Of a DNA stretch of 64,000 bases, positions 44,054-52,917 are shown one piece after another. Source of the stretch: Tsukamurella sputi (GTDB taxonomy: Bacteria > Actinomycetota > Actinomycetes > Mycobacteriales > Mycobacteriaceae); NCBI RefSeq assembly GCF_007858445.1, contig NZ_VIGV01000002.1, positions 620,001 to 684,000 on the forward strand. The letters are read 5' to 3'. How positions within the stretch are numbered: the first letter of the stretch is position 1; every line of letters begins with the position of its first letter. A model generated the notes under the pieces. That model was not told where the DNA came from. It searched no databases and saw only the letters and a program-made list of their open reading frames with translations. The position numbers and the translations under genes were made by a program.

Positions 44054-44059
44054 AGCCTA
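44054..44059 (-). promoter_or_regulatory. -10 box TAGGCT for xerC
   Basis: Minus-strand TANNNT hexamer ending 6 nt before the xerC ATG, identical to the hexamer before dxr. Confidence 0.6.
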
Positions 44060-44113
44060 GGCCCGGAAGTGGCCCCGGCCCGGGAGCGAACCGGTCGGAA
44101 CCCACGCGCCGGA

Positions 44114-45397
44114 TCAGCGCGGGAGCGGCGCGTGCGCCGTCTCGCGGCAGCGGTGCACCACGGGTAGCGCGATCAGGTGGAGCAGCACGAGGTAGAGCGG
44201 GAAGGCCGTGTCGAGACCGCGCTCGTGCAGCGCCGTACCGATCGCGGGAACGGTGCCGCCGAAGATCGCGGTGGCGAGGGCGAAGGCGGTGCCCGTGGCG
44301 AGCACGCGGATCCGCGCCGGGAACATCTCGGCGAGGGCGGTGCCGAGGCCCGCCATCATCACCGCGGTGATCGCCATTCCGGCGCACTGCACCGCCAGCA
44401 CGGTGAGGAAGCCTTCCGAGATCACCAGGAACAACGGCACGGTGCACACCGCCCCGACGAGGAGGGAGGCGTACATCATCGGCTTGCGCCCGATCCGGTC
44501 GGACAGCAGCCCGAGCGGGATCTGGATGATGCCGTAGACCACGAAGGCGATCGCCGAGATCGTCACGGCGCTCTCCTTGTTCAGACCGGCGGTGAGGATC
44601 GCCCAGGTGGGGACGAAGGTGCTCCAGGCGTAGAAGACCGCGGCCGTCGACGACGCGAGCACGAAGGCGCGACCGAAGTCGCCGCGGTGTCCGGCGAGGA
44701 TCTCGCGGTACGGGCTCTCGCCGGCTGCGGGGGCGTCGGCGTCCTGGAGCGTCTCCTCGGCGCTGCGGCGGATCCACCACGCGACCACCGCGAGGGCCGC
44801 GCCCAGGAGGAACGGGACGCGCCAAGCCCATTCCGCCATGGCACCTGCCCCGACCGACTCGACGAGGATCGTGATGGCGAGCAGGCACAGGACCTTGCCA
44901 ACGCTCGAGCCGACGTTGACGATGCTCCCGTAGGCGCCGCGGCGGTCGGCGGGCGCCGATTCGACGAGGAAGGCCGTGGCGGTGGACAGCTCGCCGCCGG
45001 TCGACAGTCCCTGGATCAGGCGGGCGCCCACCAGGATCACGGGCGCGAGCACGCCCACCTGCGCGTACGTCGGCGCGAGGCCGATCATCAGGCTGCCGAA
45101 CCCCATCATCGCGACGCCGACCGCCAGCGTCGGCTTCCGTCCGTACCGGTCGGCCATGCGCCCCATCAGCACGCCGCCGATCGGCCGCGCGAGGAATCCG
45201 ACGGCGAACACCGTGAACGTCGCCAGCAGGGGCACGACCGATTCGGCGTCGCCCGGGAAGAACTGGCGGGAGAAGTAGATCGCGAGGAAGGAGTAGGCGC
45301 TCCAGTCGAAGTATTCGACGAGGTGCCCCACCGACCCGGTGAGGACCTGCGTGCGCCGCCGGGCGCCGACGCCGGCGGACACCCCGGTCTCAGTCAC
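44114..45397 (-). CDS. MHS-family MFS metabolite:H+ symporter
   Basis: A 427-residue twelve-helix carrier. SVGHLVEYFDWSAYSF in helix 1, RPIGGVLMGRMADRYGRKPTLAVGVAMMG (motif A) and RLIQGLSTGGELSTATAFLVESAP are characteristic of the metabolite:H+ symporter (ProP, KgtP, shikimate) group, so it likely imports an organic acid or osmolyte. I set the start at GTG 45397; an in-frame ATG at 45436 would add 13 atypical residues. A 17-codon open frame with a good ribosome site ends overlapping this GTG and may couple translation. Confidence 0.85.
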   Translation of the reverse strand: MTETGVSAGVGARRRTQVLTGSVGHLVEYFDWSAYSFLAIYFSRQFFPGDAESVVPLLATFTVFAVGFLARPIGGVLMGRMADRYGRKPTLAVGVAMMGFGSLMIGLAPTYAQVGVLAPVILVGARLIQGLSTGGELSTATAFLVESAPADRRGAYGSIVNVGSSVGKVLCLLAITILVESVGAGAMAEWAWRVPFLLGAALAVVAWWIRRSAEETLQDADAPAAGESPYREILAGHRGDFGRAFVLASSTAAVFYAWSTFVPTWAILTAGLNKESAVTISAIAFVVYGIIQIPLGLLSDRIGRKPMMYASLLVGAVCTVPLFLVISEGFLTVLAVQCAGMAITAVMMAGLGTALAEMFPARIRVLATGTAFALATAIFGGTVPAIGTALHERGLDTAFPLYLVLLHLIALPVVHRCRETAHAPLPR

Positions 45398-45443
45398 CGT
45401 GCCGCGCTCGGCCGCTGAGCCGCTCGCCGAGAGCATGCACCAT
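45390..45443 (-). CDS. Candidate 17-residue upstream peptide coupled to the MHS transporter
   Basis: An ATG at 45443 preceded by GAGAGGAA (6-nt spacing) opens a 17-codon frame rich in Arg/Gly/His. Its TGA overlaps the GTGACTGA that contains the likely transporter start. It could be a leader peptide acting through translational coupling. It has no homology I know of, and chance is possible. Confidence 0.35.
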   Translation of the reverse strand: MVHALGERLSGRARHGD

Positions 45444-45590
45444 GATGCGGTTCCTCTCCACCGTCGACGGCGCGGATATCGCGCGGGGACAAGGATACCG
45501 ACCGTTGCCCCAACTGACGAAGGGTGCCCTCACCTCCGCCGCGGGCGGGATCGGTCACGAATCGAGAAGCCCGACGGTCGGGGACGCTCG

Positions 45591-45606
45591 TAGTCTTCTG
45601 GAAGAC
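45591..45606. promoter_or_regulatory. -10 box TAGTCT overlapping a GTCTTC-TG-GAAGAC inverted repeat
   Basis: A perfect 6-bp inverted repeat (45593-45606) overlaps TAGTCT (45591-45596), a TANNNT -10 for the plus-strand gene at 45637. The arrangement fits an operator over the promoter. Confidence 0.45.
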
Positions 45607-45636
45607 GCCGAAGCACGCCGCCCCGAGGAGATTCCG

Positions 45637-46185
45637 ATGACCGCCACCGCCGATCCCGTTCGTTTCACCGCCCCCGCCGAGGCCCGCGGCGAGCGGACCC
45701 TCGTCCGGCTGCCCGCCGAGGCCAGCGCCGCACTCCCGTCGCGGGGGCAGGTGGCCGTCGTCGGCAGGCTGAACGGCGCGGACTTCCGCACCGTCGTCGA
45801 ACCGGACGGCCGGAAGGGCCATTGGATCGCCCTCGACGACACTCCGGTGACGGCGGGCGACGAGGTCGCGCTGGAGATCGCACCGGTCAGGGACTGGCCC
45901 GAGCCGGAGGTGCCCGCCGACCTGCGGGCGGCACTCGACACCGCTCCGGACACCGCCGACGTGTGGACCGGCATCACGTCCATGGCCAGGTGGGAGTGGG
46001 TGCGGTGGATCGGTGCCACGCGCAGCCCTGCGACCCGCGCCAAGCGGGTGGAGGTGACGATCGACAAGATGCGGGGCGGCAAGCGGCGGCCGTGCTGCTT
46101 CGACCTGTCCTCGTGCACCGACCCGGATCTGATGCGCAACGGCGCCCTGATCGGTCCCGAGGCCGCCGCGAGCGGCTCGGCGTAG
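45637..46185 (+). CDS. DUF1905/YdeI-type protein
   Basis: A 182-residue protein. The N-terminal DUF1905 barrel (RFTAPAEARGERTLVRLPAEASAALPSRGQVAVVGRLNG...GHWIALD) is joined to a C-terminal YdeI/OmpD-associated helix region with PADLRAALDTAPDTADVWTGIT and RWIGATRSPATRAKRVEVTIDKMRGGKRRPCCFD. The YdeI domain is linked to stress or bacteriocin protection in other bacteria. Start ATG with GAGGAG 6 nt upstream. It is convergent with the MscS-like channel gene across a hairpin. Confidence 0.85.
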   Translation: MTATADPVRFTAPAEARGERTLVRLPAEASAALPSRGQVAVVGRLNGADFRTVVEPDGRKGHWIALDDTPVTAGDEVALEIAPVRDWPEPEVPADLRAALDTAPDTADVWTGITSMARWEWVRWIGATRSPATRAKRVEVTIDKMRGGKRRPCCFDLSSCTDPDLMRNGALIGPEAAASGSA

Positions 46186-46206
46186 CAGTCCGGGCCCGCA
46201 CCCCGC

Positions 46207-46238
46207 GGGGCCGGCCCGCGACGTCGCGAACCGGCCCC
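46207..46238. terminator. Bidirectional terminator hairpin
   Basis: Arms GGGGCCGG (46207-46214) and CCGGCCCC (46231-46238) enclose a 12-nt perfect palindrome CGCGACGTCGCG (46217-46228). It lies between two convergent genes. Confidence 0.65.
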
Positions 46239-46253
46239 GGCGGTGTGTCAGCG

Positions 46254-47456
46254 CTACTGCGGCGGGTTCTGCCCGCCCTGGCGACCCGGATCCTGGGGAT
46301 CCCGGCCGGGCCACCGGTCGGGGTCGGGCCCCGGCTGCCAACCCTGCGGCCAGCCCTGGTGCTCGGAACCCGGCTGACCGGCGTGCTGCGCGGTGTGCGG
46401 TTCCGCGCTCTGCTGCCAGCCCTGGGCGTAGCCGGGCGCGCTGTGCTGCGGCGCCCGCCCGCCGTACTGGTGCTGGCCGGGCTGGTGCTGGCCGGGAGGC
46501 TGCGCCGGAAGTCCGACGGTGGGCGGCTGCCCGCCCTGCGCGCCGAAGGGCTCACCGATGTCCGGGGTGTGCTGTGCCCCCGATGCCTGCGGCGGCAGGC
46601 CCGACGGCGGCTGCTGCGCCCCGAAGGGCGCCTGCGGCTGCGGATTCTGCGCCTGGGGCGGCAGCGGGGCCTGGTACGACGGAACCTGCGCCGGGTAGTC
46701 GCCCGCCGCCGGCTCCTGGGGACGGCGCACCTGTTCGGACCGCGAGTCGTCCCGCGCGGTGGCATCGCGCTCGGCGCGACGGGCCGGGATCTCCGCCTCG
46801 ACCTTCGTCAGCCAGCCCTCCCAGCGCTGCTGCATGGGCCGTACCAGACCTCCGCCGACACCCACCACGACCACGCCGCCGATCGTCGCGAGCACGGCGA
46901 CCAGGACAGGTGTGGTGACGGTGGTCGCGACACCGATCTGATTGAGGGCGGCGATGATTCCTGCGCCCCAGACGAACAACGAGGCGATCGTCGCGAGCAG
47001 CGGACCGTAGGAGGCGCTGCCGAGCGCGCCGCCCACGATGTCCTTCACCGCCTTCGCGATGGCGGCGACGATCACGATGATGAGGATCGCGATGAACAGC
47101 TTGGGCAGCCAGGCGACGAACCGTGAGAGCAGGTCGCCGATCGGATTCGGCCCGAAGACCCCGATCGCGAGTTGCAGCGTGATGAGCAGGACCGCGTAGT
47201 ACACGACCTTGGCGAGCAGGGTCGAGGCGTCGTAGTCGCTCTTCGCGAGCACGCTCTGCAGGCCGCTGCGCTCGGCGAGCCGGTCGAAACCGACCTTGGC
47301 GAGGATCTTCGAGATGATCTTCGAGAGGACCTTCGCGATGATCCAGCCGATCACCAGGATGACCAGGAAGGCGGCCAGTTTGGGGACGAAGGTCGCGACG
47401 GAGCTCCAGGCGTCGGAGAGGCCGGCGCCGTAGTCGATGGCGAGTTGGGAGGTCAT
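46254..47456 (-). CDS. MscS-like/CmpX membrane channel with Gln/Pro-rich cytoplasmic tail
   Basis: A 400-residue protein. The N-terminal half has four to five transmembrane helices, each with the repeated Trp/Gly/Ile-rich TM_helix motif (KLAAFLVILVIGWIIAKVLSKIISKIL; RFVAWLPKLFIAILIIVIVAAIAKAVKDIVGGALG) of the conserved small-conductance mechanosensitive channel-like family. From about residue 225 the protein turns into a long disordered tail of Gln, Pro and Gly (YQAPLPPQAQNPQPQAPFG...). Such tails are seen in actinobacterial envelope proteins. ATG with GAGAGGTG 6 nt upstream. It ends the dprA run on the minus strand. Confidence 0.82.
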   Translation of the reverse strand: MTSQLAIDYGAGLSDAWSSVATFVPKLAAFLVILVIGWIIAKVLSKIISKILAKVGFDRLAERSGLQSVLAKSDYDASTLLAKVVYYAVLLITLQLAIGVFGPNPIGDLLSRFVAWLPKLFIAILIIVIVAAIAKAVKDIVGGALGSASYGPLLATIASLFVWGAGIIAALNQIGVATTVTTPVLVAVLATIGGVVVVGVGGGLVRPMQQRWEGWLTKVEAEIPARRAERDATARDDSRSEQVRRPQEPAAGDYPAQVPSYQAPLPPQAQNPQPQAPFGAQQPPSGLPPQASGAQHTPDIGEPFGAQGGQPPTVGLPAQPPGQHQPGQHQYGGRAPQHSAPGYAQGWQQSAEPHTAQHAGQPGSEHQGWPQGWQPGPDPDRWPGRDPQDPGRQGGQNPPQ

Positions 47457-47628
47457 GGGTACACCTCTCGATCGGCGATACCCGGGCGCGCCGAACGCGG
47501 GCGGGTATCCACGGGAAGATTCGGGGACCACGCCGGTTGCTGGACACCGCCACCCTGGGCCCAACCCTAAGCACTTCGGCGCGTGTTCTCGCGTCAACAC
47601 TCTCGACGCGCGGGATGTTATAACACAT
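47457..47628 (-). promoter_or_regulatory. Gap between dprA and channel gene with an AT-rich palindrome
   Basis: 172 bp without a gene. TGTTATAACA (47616-47625) is a perfect 10-bp palindrome just after the dprA stop and unusually AT-rich here. TAGGGT occurs further down on the minus strand and may be a -10 for the channel gene. Confidence 0.4.
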
Positions 47629-48795
47629 TCACGACATATCGGCCGGCCGCGCGAGCCGCCACAGCGCGCCCTGGCTGGTGACGAGCCCCTTGAGCTCGAG
47701 GCGCGCCAGGTGCACCATCACTGCCCGCGCGGGAAGTCCGGAGGCGGTCGCGATCTCGGGCACGGACAGCGACGATCGCGCGGGCAGCGCGTCGTGCACC
47801 CGCAGCTCGGGTCCGTCCAGCACGTCGGTGGGCCGTGCGGGCACGTCCAGTTCGAGGGCCAGTTCCCCCATCCGGCCCACCTCCTCGATCACCTCGCCGG
47901 ACCGGGTGACGAGTACCGCCGCCTTCTCGCGGATCAGCTGGTGGCACGTGACGGAGGTCGCGACGTTCACGGGTCCGGGCACCGCACACACCGGTACCCC
48001 GCGCCGCTTCGCCCACGTGGCGGTGTTCTTGGTGCCGGACCGGAAGCCCGCCTCCACCACCACTACTCCGCCGGTACTGATGCCCACGATCCGGTTCCGA
48101 TTGAGGAAACGATGCCGTCCGGGCACCGTTCCCGGCGGGTACTCCGAGACCAGGGCGCCCTCCTCGGCGATCCGCCGGAACAGGCCTGCGTGTCCCGCCG
48201 GATAGGGCCTGTCCAGGCCACCGGCGAGGAAGGCCACGGAGGATCCGCCGGCGGCGAGCGCGGCGCGGTGGGCGACACCGTCGATCCCGTAGGCCCCACC
48301 CGAGACGATCGTGAAGCCCTCGGCCACGAGATCGCTCGCGAACTCGTCCGTCACGCGCTCGCCGTACTGCGACGGCGCCCGGGTTCCGACGATGGAGACG
48401 GATCGCTCCAGCAACTCGTCGAGCCGGCCCTTCCCGACGATCCACAGCGCGGTCGGGCGCAGTTCGCGCACCTCGTCGTCGTGGTCGGTGTCCTCGGACG
48501 GCGATCGCTCGACGAGGCGTTGGAAGGGGAGGGTCGGCCACTCGTCGTCGGCGGGCGTCACCAGTCGTCCGCCCAGGTGCGCCATGTGTGCGAGATCGGC
48601 CGCCGCCCGGTCCGTGCCGTAGCGACCGGCCGTCGCGTCGGCGACGCTCTCGAAGCCGTCGGGGAACTCGCGTCTGCGCACCATGGCTGCGGCGGACACG
48701 GCGCCCACCATGTCGATCAGCGCGACCAGCGGCCCGCAGGGCGGCTCGGCCACCCGGCTCAGGTACGCCCACGCGCGGCGTTCGTCGTCGTTCAT
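47629..48795 (-). CDS. dprA: DNA-processing protein DprA
   Basis: DprA binds single-stranded DNA and loads RecA during natural transformation or repair. The Rossmann-like core has VSIVGTRAPSQYGERVTDEFASDLV, IVSGGAYGIDGVAHRAAL, FLAGGLDRPYPAGH, LVSEYPPGT, FLNRNRIVGIS and VVVEAGFRSGTKNTATWA; a C-terminal winged helix follows. Length is 388 residues, with a helical N-terminal domain of about 120 residues. The ATG overlaps the comM-like stop (ATGA). It corresponds to Rv2896c. Confidence 0.93.
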   Translation of the reverse strand: MNDDERRAWAYLSRVAEPPCGPLVALIDMVGAVSAAAMVRRREFPDGFESVADATAGRYGTDRAAADLAHMAHLGGRLVTPADDEWPTLPFQRLVERSPSEDTDHDDEVRELRPTALWIVGKGRLDELLERSVSIVGTRAPSQYGERVTDEFASDLVAEGFTIVSGGAYGIDGVAHRAALAAGGSSVAFLAGGLDRPYPAGHAGLFRRIAEEGALVSEYPPGTVPGRHRFLNRNRIVGISTGGVVVVEAGFRSGTKNTATWAKRRGVPVCAVPGPVNVATSVTCHQLIREKAAVLVTRSGEVIEEVGRMGELALELDVPARPTDVLDGPELRVHDALPARSSLSVPEIATASGLPARAVMVHLARLELKGLVTSQGALWRLARPADMS

Positions 48796-50312
48796 GTCCA
48801 CCCCTTGTCCCGGAACTGCAGGGCCTGCAGCACCTCGCTCTCCCCCGGCCGGTCCATCCCCAGCAGGTCGCCGACGGTCCAGGACACCCGCAGGCAGCGA
48901 TCGGCGCCGCGGGCGGTGATCTCGCCCTTGCGCAGGCAGTGCTCCAGTGGGCGCAGCGCCTTGGCGGAGAGCCGGAACCGGCGCCGCAGCACCATGCCGG
49001 GTACCTCGGAGTTGGTGAGCCAGCCCTCCGCACCCCACCGTTCGGCCGCGGCCGCCCGCGCGGCGCGCACGCGGGCGCCCACCGTCGCGCTCGACTCCTC
49101 GACGGTGTCGGCCGCGTGCAGTGCGCCCGTCGTCGGCGGGTCCATCCGCACCCACAGGTCCACACGGTCCAGGAGCGGCCCGGACAGGCGTCCCAGGTAC
49201 CGCCGGCGGACCGTCGCCGAGCAGGTGCAGTCGTTCTCGCGCGCCGGTGCGCAGGGGCAGGGATTCGCCGCCATCACCAGCAGGAACCGGGACGGGTACT
49301 TCACCACACCGTCCCTGCGCGCGAGCCGGATCTGCCCCTCCTCCAACGGCGTCCGCAGCGCCTCGAGGGACCGTGGCCCCATCTCGGCGCACTCGTCGAG
49401 GAAGAGCACCCCGCGGTGCGCGAGCGACACCGCCCCGGGCCGGGCCAACCCGCTCCCGCCCCCGACGAGCGCGCTCACCGACGAGGTCTGGTGCGGCGCG
49501 ACGAACGGCGGCAGCGTGATCAGGGGCCGGTCGGCGCTCAGACTGCCCGCGATGGAGTGGATGGCGCTCACCTCCAAGGCCTCACGGCGGCCGAGCGCGG
49601 GCATGATCCCCGGCAGCCGGGAGGCCAGCATCGTCTTCCCGATCCCCGGCGGCCCCGTCATCATGACGTGGTGCCCGCCCGCGGCGGCCACTTCCAGCGC
49701 GTACTTCGCCAGCGGCTGGCCGACCACGTCGGCGAGGTCCGGCGCCGCCGGATCGGCATCGTCGGCGACGAGCGGGCTCGGACCCGCGAGCGGCGTGTCC
49801 CCCGCCAGCCAGGCGATCACCTCCGCGAGGTGCGCCGCCCCCAACACCTCGATCCCGTCGATCAGGCCCGCCTCGTCCACGTTCGCGAGCGGCACGACCG
49901 CCCGGCGGAAGCCGGACTCCTTGGCCGCCAGCACCGCCGGCAGCACGCCCCGCACCGCTCGGACACGACCGTCGAGGGCGAGCTCACCGAGCAGGACGGC
50001 ACCGTCGGTCCGCCCGGACGGCACCTTCTCGGCCGCCAGGAGAATCGCGACCGCGAGCGGCAGGTCGTACACCGAGCCCACCTTCGGCAGCGTCGCCGGC
50101 GACAGAGCGACGGTGACGCGGGTGTCCGGGAACTTGAGTCCCACGTTGACGATGGCCGCCCTGATCCGATCGCGGGACTCCTTGAGCACCGCATCCGGCA
50201 GGCCCACCAGGTGCACCGCGGGAAGGCCCGGTCCGATGCAGCCCTCGATCTCGACCACGGCACCGTCGACCCCGGTGATCGCGACGGAGTGCACCTTGCT
50301 CAGCGCGGACAT
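48792..50312 (-). CDS. YifB/ComM-family Mg-chelatase-like AAA+ ATPase
   Basis: A 506-residue protein. An N-terminal Lon-like ChlI domain (LPAVHLVGLPDAVLKESRDRIRAAIVN) precedes a Mg-chelatase AAA+ module with Walker A GPPGIGKTM, Walker B GVLFLDECAE, and the cysteine-bearing NPCPCAP...CTCS block; the C-terminal domain ends in LLGMDRPGESEVLQALQFR. ComM is a branch-migration helicase for natural transformation. It lies between yraN and dprA with overlapping junctions (TGATG and ATGA), the Rv2898c-Rv2896c order. Confidence 0.93.
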   Translation of the reverse strand: MSALSKVHSVAITGVDGAVVEIEGCIGPGLPAVHLVGLPDAVLKESRDRIRAAIVNVGLKFPDTRVTVALSPATLPKVGSVYDLPLAVAILLAAEKVPSGRTDGAVLLGELALDGRVRAVRGVLPAVLAAKESGFRRAVVPLANVDEAGLIDGIEVLGAAHLAEVIAWLAGDTPLAGPSPLVADDADPAAPDLADVVGQPLAKYALEVAAAGGHHVMMTGPPGIGKTMLASRLPGIMPALGRREALEVSAIHSIAGSLSADRPLITLPPFVAPHQTSSVSALVGGGSGLARPGAVSLAHRGVLFLDECAEMGPRSLEALRTPLEEGQIRLARRDGVVKYPSRFLLVMAANPCPCAPARENDCTCSATVRRRYLGRLSGPLLDRVDLWVRMDPPTTGALHAADTVEESSATVGARVRAARAAAAERWGAEGWLTNSEVPGMVLRRRFRLSAKALRPLEHCLRKGEITARGADRCLRVSWTVGDLLGMDRPGESEVLQALQFRDKGWT

Positions 50313-50680
50313 CACGCCACCCCCGCCCGGTACTCGAGCGTGACCGGTCCTCCGGGCGGCGTGAAGACGGAGGCCACGTCGATGCGGACCTGCGCGAAGG
50401 CGCCCTCCGTCTCGGCCAGCCAGCGCGAGGTGAGCGCGCGCAACTGCGCGACCTTCCTGGGGGTGACAGCGTCGAACCCGGTGCCGAAGGACGTCCCCGA
50501 TCGCGTCTTCACCTCGACGATCGCGAGCAGCCCGTCCGGGGCGCGGGCGATCACGTCCAACTCCCCGCGCAGCCCGCCACCCGAGTAGCGCCAGTTCCGC
50601 GCCAGCACCGTCCACCCGCGGTCCGTCAGGTAGTCGCAGACCACATCCTCGCCCGCACGTCCCGTCTCGTTGTTCCCCAT
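50312..50680 (-). CDS. yraN: UPF0102 (YraN) endonuclease-fold protein
   Basis: A 122-residue protein of the YraN family with a restriction-endonuclease-like core: GRAGEDVVCDYLTDRGWTVLARNWR, GELDVIA, IVEVKTRSG (the E-x-K) and VTPRKVAQLRALTSRWL. Function is unknown, but it is almost always beside dprA/comM, suggesting DNA processing. The ATG at 50680 has AGGA 8 nt upstream; the open frame reaches further but the family starts here. A strong hairpin lies just upstream. Confidence 0.9.
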   Translation of the reverse strand: MGNNETGRAGEDVVCDYLTDRGWTVLARNWRYSGGGLRGELDVIARAPDGLLAIVEVKTRSGTSFGTGFDAVTPRKVAQLRALTSRWLAETEGAFAQVRIDVASVFTPPGGPVTLEYRAGVA

Positions 50681-50705
50681 GCGCCGATCCTGCCGCCGGA
50701 ACAGC

Positions 50706-50737
50706 ACAGGCACCGCCGGCGAAGGCGGTGCCTGTGG
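50706..50737 (-). terminator. 13-bp stem hairpin between DUF2469 and yraN
   Basis: A perfect 13-bp stem (CACAGGCACCGCC with its complement) and 6-nt loop. It lies between DUF2469 and yraN, which are on the same strand. It may end the lepB-rnhB-DUF2469 transcript; no T tract follows. Confidence 0.7.
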
Positions 50738-50852
50738 AGGAAACAAATTATGTACGCAAATGTGTGGAGGAAGCGCTCCACGGCACGCTCGGCGTCGGAC
50801 GCAACGCCCACGAACGCGCCGCGCCGCGCCGGTCGATCAGCGCAGGCCGGGA

Positions 50853-51158
50853 CTACTCCGGAAGGCGCAGCTCCGGCTTGTCGAGCTCCTCGATGTTGAC
50901 GTCCTTGAACGTCACCACGCGCGCCTGCTTCAGGAACCGCGCCGGCCGGTACATGTCCCACACCCAGGCGTCGGTCATCCGCACCTCGAAGTACACCTCG
51001 CCGTCCGCGTTGCGCGGGATCAGGTCGACTCCGTTGGCCAGGTAGAACCGGCGCTCCGTCTCCACCACGTAGGTGAACTGACTCAGCACGTCCTTGTACT
51101 CGCGGTACATGGACAGCTCCATCGCGGTCTCGTACTTCTCGAGATCCTCAGCGCTCAC
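50853..51158 (-). CDS. DUF2469 protein (Rv2901c-like)
   Basis: A 101-residue acidic protein with the conserved stretch SAEDLEKYETAMELSMYREYKDVLSQFTYVVETERRFYLAN and DAWVWDMYRPARFLK, found throughout actinobacteria between rnhB and yraN. Function unknown. The GTG at 51158 has GAGGAGGA 4 nt upstream and gives the 101-residue length usual for the family; the open frame begins eight codons earlier. It follows rnhB by 43 bp. Confidence 0.88.
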   Translation of the reverse strand: MSAEDLEKYETAMELSMYREYKDVLSQFTYVVETERRFYLANGVDLIPRNADGEVYFEVRMTDAWVWDMYRPARFLKQARVVTFKDVNIEELDKPELRLPE

Positions 51159-51201
51159 GTCGTCCTCCTCACCAGATGTCACCAGTCGTAACCGCTCCAG
51201 A

Positions 51202-51885
51202 TTACCGCGCCGCAGCGGAAGTACTCACCGACGCGGCCAGCGCCGCCCGCACGTTCTGATACCGCATACGGTGCTGGCTGCTCGGCCCCAGCTCCCCCAG
51301 CGCCGCCATGTGGACCGCCGTCGAGTAGCCCTTGTGCACCGCGAAGCCGTACCCCGGGAAGTCGCCGTCGAGTTCCGTCATGACCCGATCGCGCGTCACC
51401 TTGGCCAGCACGCTGGCGGCCGCGATGCACGAGGCCGAGGCGTCGCCGCCGATCACCGGGAGCGAGGGAACCCCCAGGCCGGGCACGGTGAAACCGTCGA
51501 TCAGCACGTACCCGGGCCGCACCTGCAGGCCCGCCACCGCGCGACGCATCCCCATGATGTTGGCCACGTGCACCCCGATCCGGTCGATCTCCGGCGCCGG
51601 GATGGACACCACGGACCAGCTCACCGCGAGTTCCAGGATCTTCGGATACAGCTGCTCGCGGGCGTTCTCCGTGAGCTTCTTCGAGTCGTCCAGGCGTGCC
51701 AGCGAGGACGGGATCCGAGCGGGCAGGATGCAGGCGGCCACCGTCATCGGTCCCGCACAGGCGCCGCGCCCGGCCTCGTCGATCCCCGCGACGGGCCCGA
51801 GCCCCGCCCGGCCGAGCACCGTCTCCAGCGTGCTCAAGCCCGACGATGCCCGCACCACCGGCCGCGGAGGCCATCGGTCGCGCAT
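51202..51885 (-). CDS. rnhB: Ribonuclease HII
   Basis: It removes ribonucleotides and RNA primers from RNA:DNA hybrids. The 227-residue protein has the active site [13 protein letters not shown] (Asp34, Glu35), [13 protein letters not shown] with an Asp and the C-terminal [16 protein letters not shown] and [10 protein letters not shown]. The gene is 7 bp downstream of lepB and corresponds to Rv2902c. Confidence 0.94.
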   Translation of the reverse strand: MRDRWPPRPVVRASSGLSTLETVLGRAGLGPVAGIDEAGRGACAGPMTVAACILPARIPSSLARLDDSKKLTENAREQLYPKILELAVSWSVVSIPAPEIDRIGVHVANIMGMRRAVAGLQVRPGYVLIDGFTVPGLGVPSLPVIGGDASASCIAAASVLAKVTRDRVMTELDGDFPGYGFAVHKGYSTAVHMAALGELGPSSQHRMRYQNVRAALAASVSTSAAAR

Positions 51886-51892
51886 GCGCCCC

Positions 51893-52744
51893 CTAGCCCT
51901 GCTGCGGGTTGATCGAATCCACGCTCTGCCAGCGGCTGAACGGGAAGATGATCGCGACCACCTTGCCGCGGATGTCGGCCTTGGGAACCGTGCCCTGCAG
52001 CTGATCCTCCAGGTGATAGCGCGAGTCCGCCGACGCCATCCGGTTGTCGCCCATGACGAAGACGTTGCCGTCAGGAACGGTGACCGGCCCGAAGGGCTTA
52101 CCCCAGCACGCGTCCTGCTCCTTGGCGAAGGTCTTCGCGTTCTCCGCGATGTACGGCTCCACGAGCTTGCGGCCGTTCACGGTGACACCGGTCTCGGGCC
52201 GACATTCGATCTTCTGCCCGCCGACGGCGACGACCCGCTTGACAAGGTCGTTCTCGTTGGGCGGCTGCAGTCCCACGTAGGACAGCGCCTCCTGGATGCC
52301 GCGGATCACGGTGTTGCTCGAGCGCACCGGCTGCACCGGGTCGAGCCCCCAGGACTCGGTGGGACCGCGGAAGACGATCACGTCGCCCGGCTTCGGATCG
52401 CCGGCGAAGTAGCTGATCTTCTGCGTGACGATCCGGTCGCCGGTGCAGCCGGCGCAGCCGATGAGCGTGGGCTCCATCGACTCCGACGGCACGTACCACT
52501 GTCGGCCGACGAAGGTCTGCAGGCAGAAACTGAGCACCAGCGCGACCAGCACGATGGCGCCGATCTCCAGCGGCCAGTTGGTCCTCTTGTCCTTCTTCCC
52601 GCCGGACGAGCGCCGCCCCTTCCGGGTGTTCGCGTCGTCGGTGCCGTTCTCCTCGCCCGACGATGCCGGCGCGGCATGGCGACCGCCCGTACGTGGGGAA
52701 TCGCTGGGCTCGGGAGTCTCCGGGGAGTTCGTCTGCTCGGGCAC
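51893..52744 (-). CDS. lepB: Signal peptidase I
   Basis: It removes Sec/Tat signal peptides at the outer face of the membrane. A 60-residue disordered N-terminus precedes one transmembrane helix (about 60-82); the catalytic serine is in [11 protein letters not shown] and the lysine in [22 protein letters not shown] is box E. Length is 283 residues. Cys in [10 protein letters not shown] and a longer insertion are common in actinobacterial versions. GTG start at 52744 with TAGTGT 6 nt upstream. It heads the lepB-rnhB-DUF2469 run after rplS. Confidence 0.94.
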   Translation of the reverse strand: MPEQTNSPETPEPSDSPRTGGRHAAPASSGEENGTDDANTRKGRRSSGGKKDKRTNWPLEIGAIVLVALVLSFCLQTFVGRQWYVPSESMEPTLIGCAGCTGDRIVTQKISYFAGDPKPGDVIVFRGPTESWGLDPVQPVRSSNTVIRGIQEALSYVGLQPPNENDLVKRVVAVGGQKIECRPETGVTVNGRKLVEPYIAENAKTFAKEQDACWGKPFGPVTVPDGNVFVMGDNRMASADSRYHLEDQLQGTVPKADIRGKVVAIIFPFSRWQSVDSINPQQG

Positions 52745-52750
52745 GGGTAC

Positions 52751-52756
52751 ACACTA
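52751..52756 (-). promoter_or_regulatory. -10 box TAGTGT for lepB
   Basis: Minus-strand TANNNT hexamer ending 6 nt before the lepB GTG at 52744; it lies downstream of the rplS terminator, so lepB has its own promoter. Confidence 0.6.
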
Positions 52757-52835
52757 CCGAGCAGGGCCGTGCACCGACCCCGCCACCGACCCGCGTGCCG
52801 AACGAACCGTGCGCGTGAGTACGACACGGACAGAC

Positions 52836-52905
52836 GAGCGCCCCACGGTCCGCAGGGACTCGTGGGGCGCTCGGGAGTGCTCCGCGGCGGTCACATGGAC
52901 CGCCG
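52836..52905 (-). terminator. Two tandem hairpins after rplS
   Basis: The first met by polymerase (52885-52905) is an 8-bp stem, CGGCGGTC/GACCGCCG. The second (52836-52872) has a 12-bp perfect stem GAGCGCCCCACG, with an inner GTCC/GGAC pair in its 13-nt loop. They separate rplS from lepB on the minus strand. Confidence 0.78.
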
Positions 52906-52917
52906 GAGGCGCTGGGG

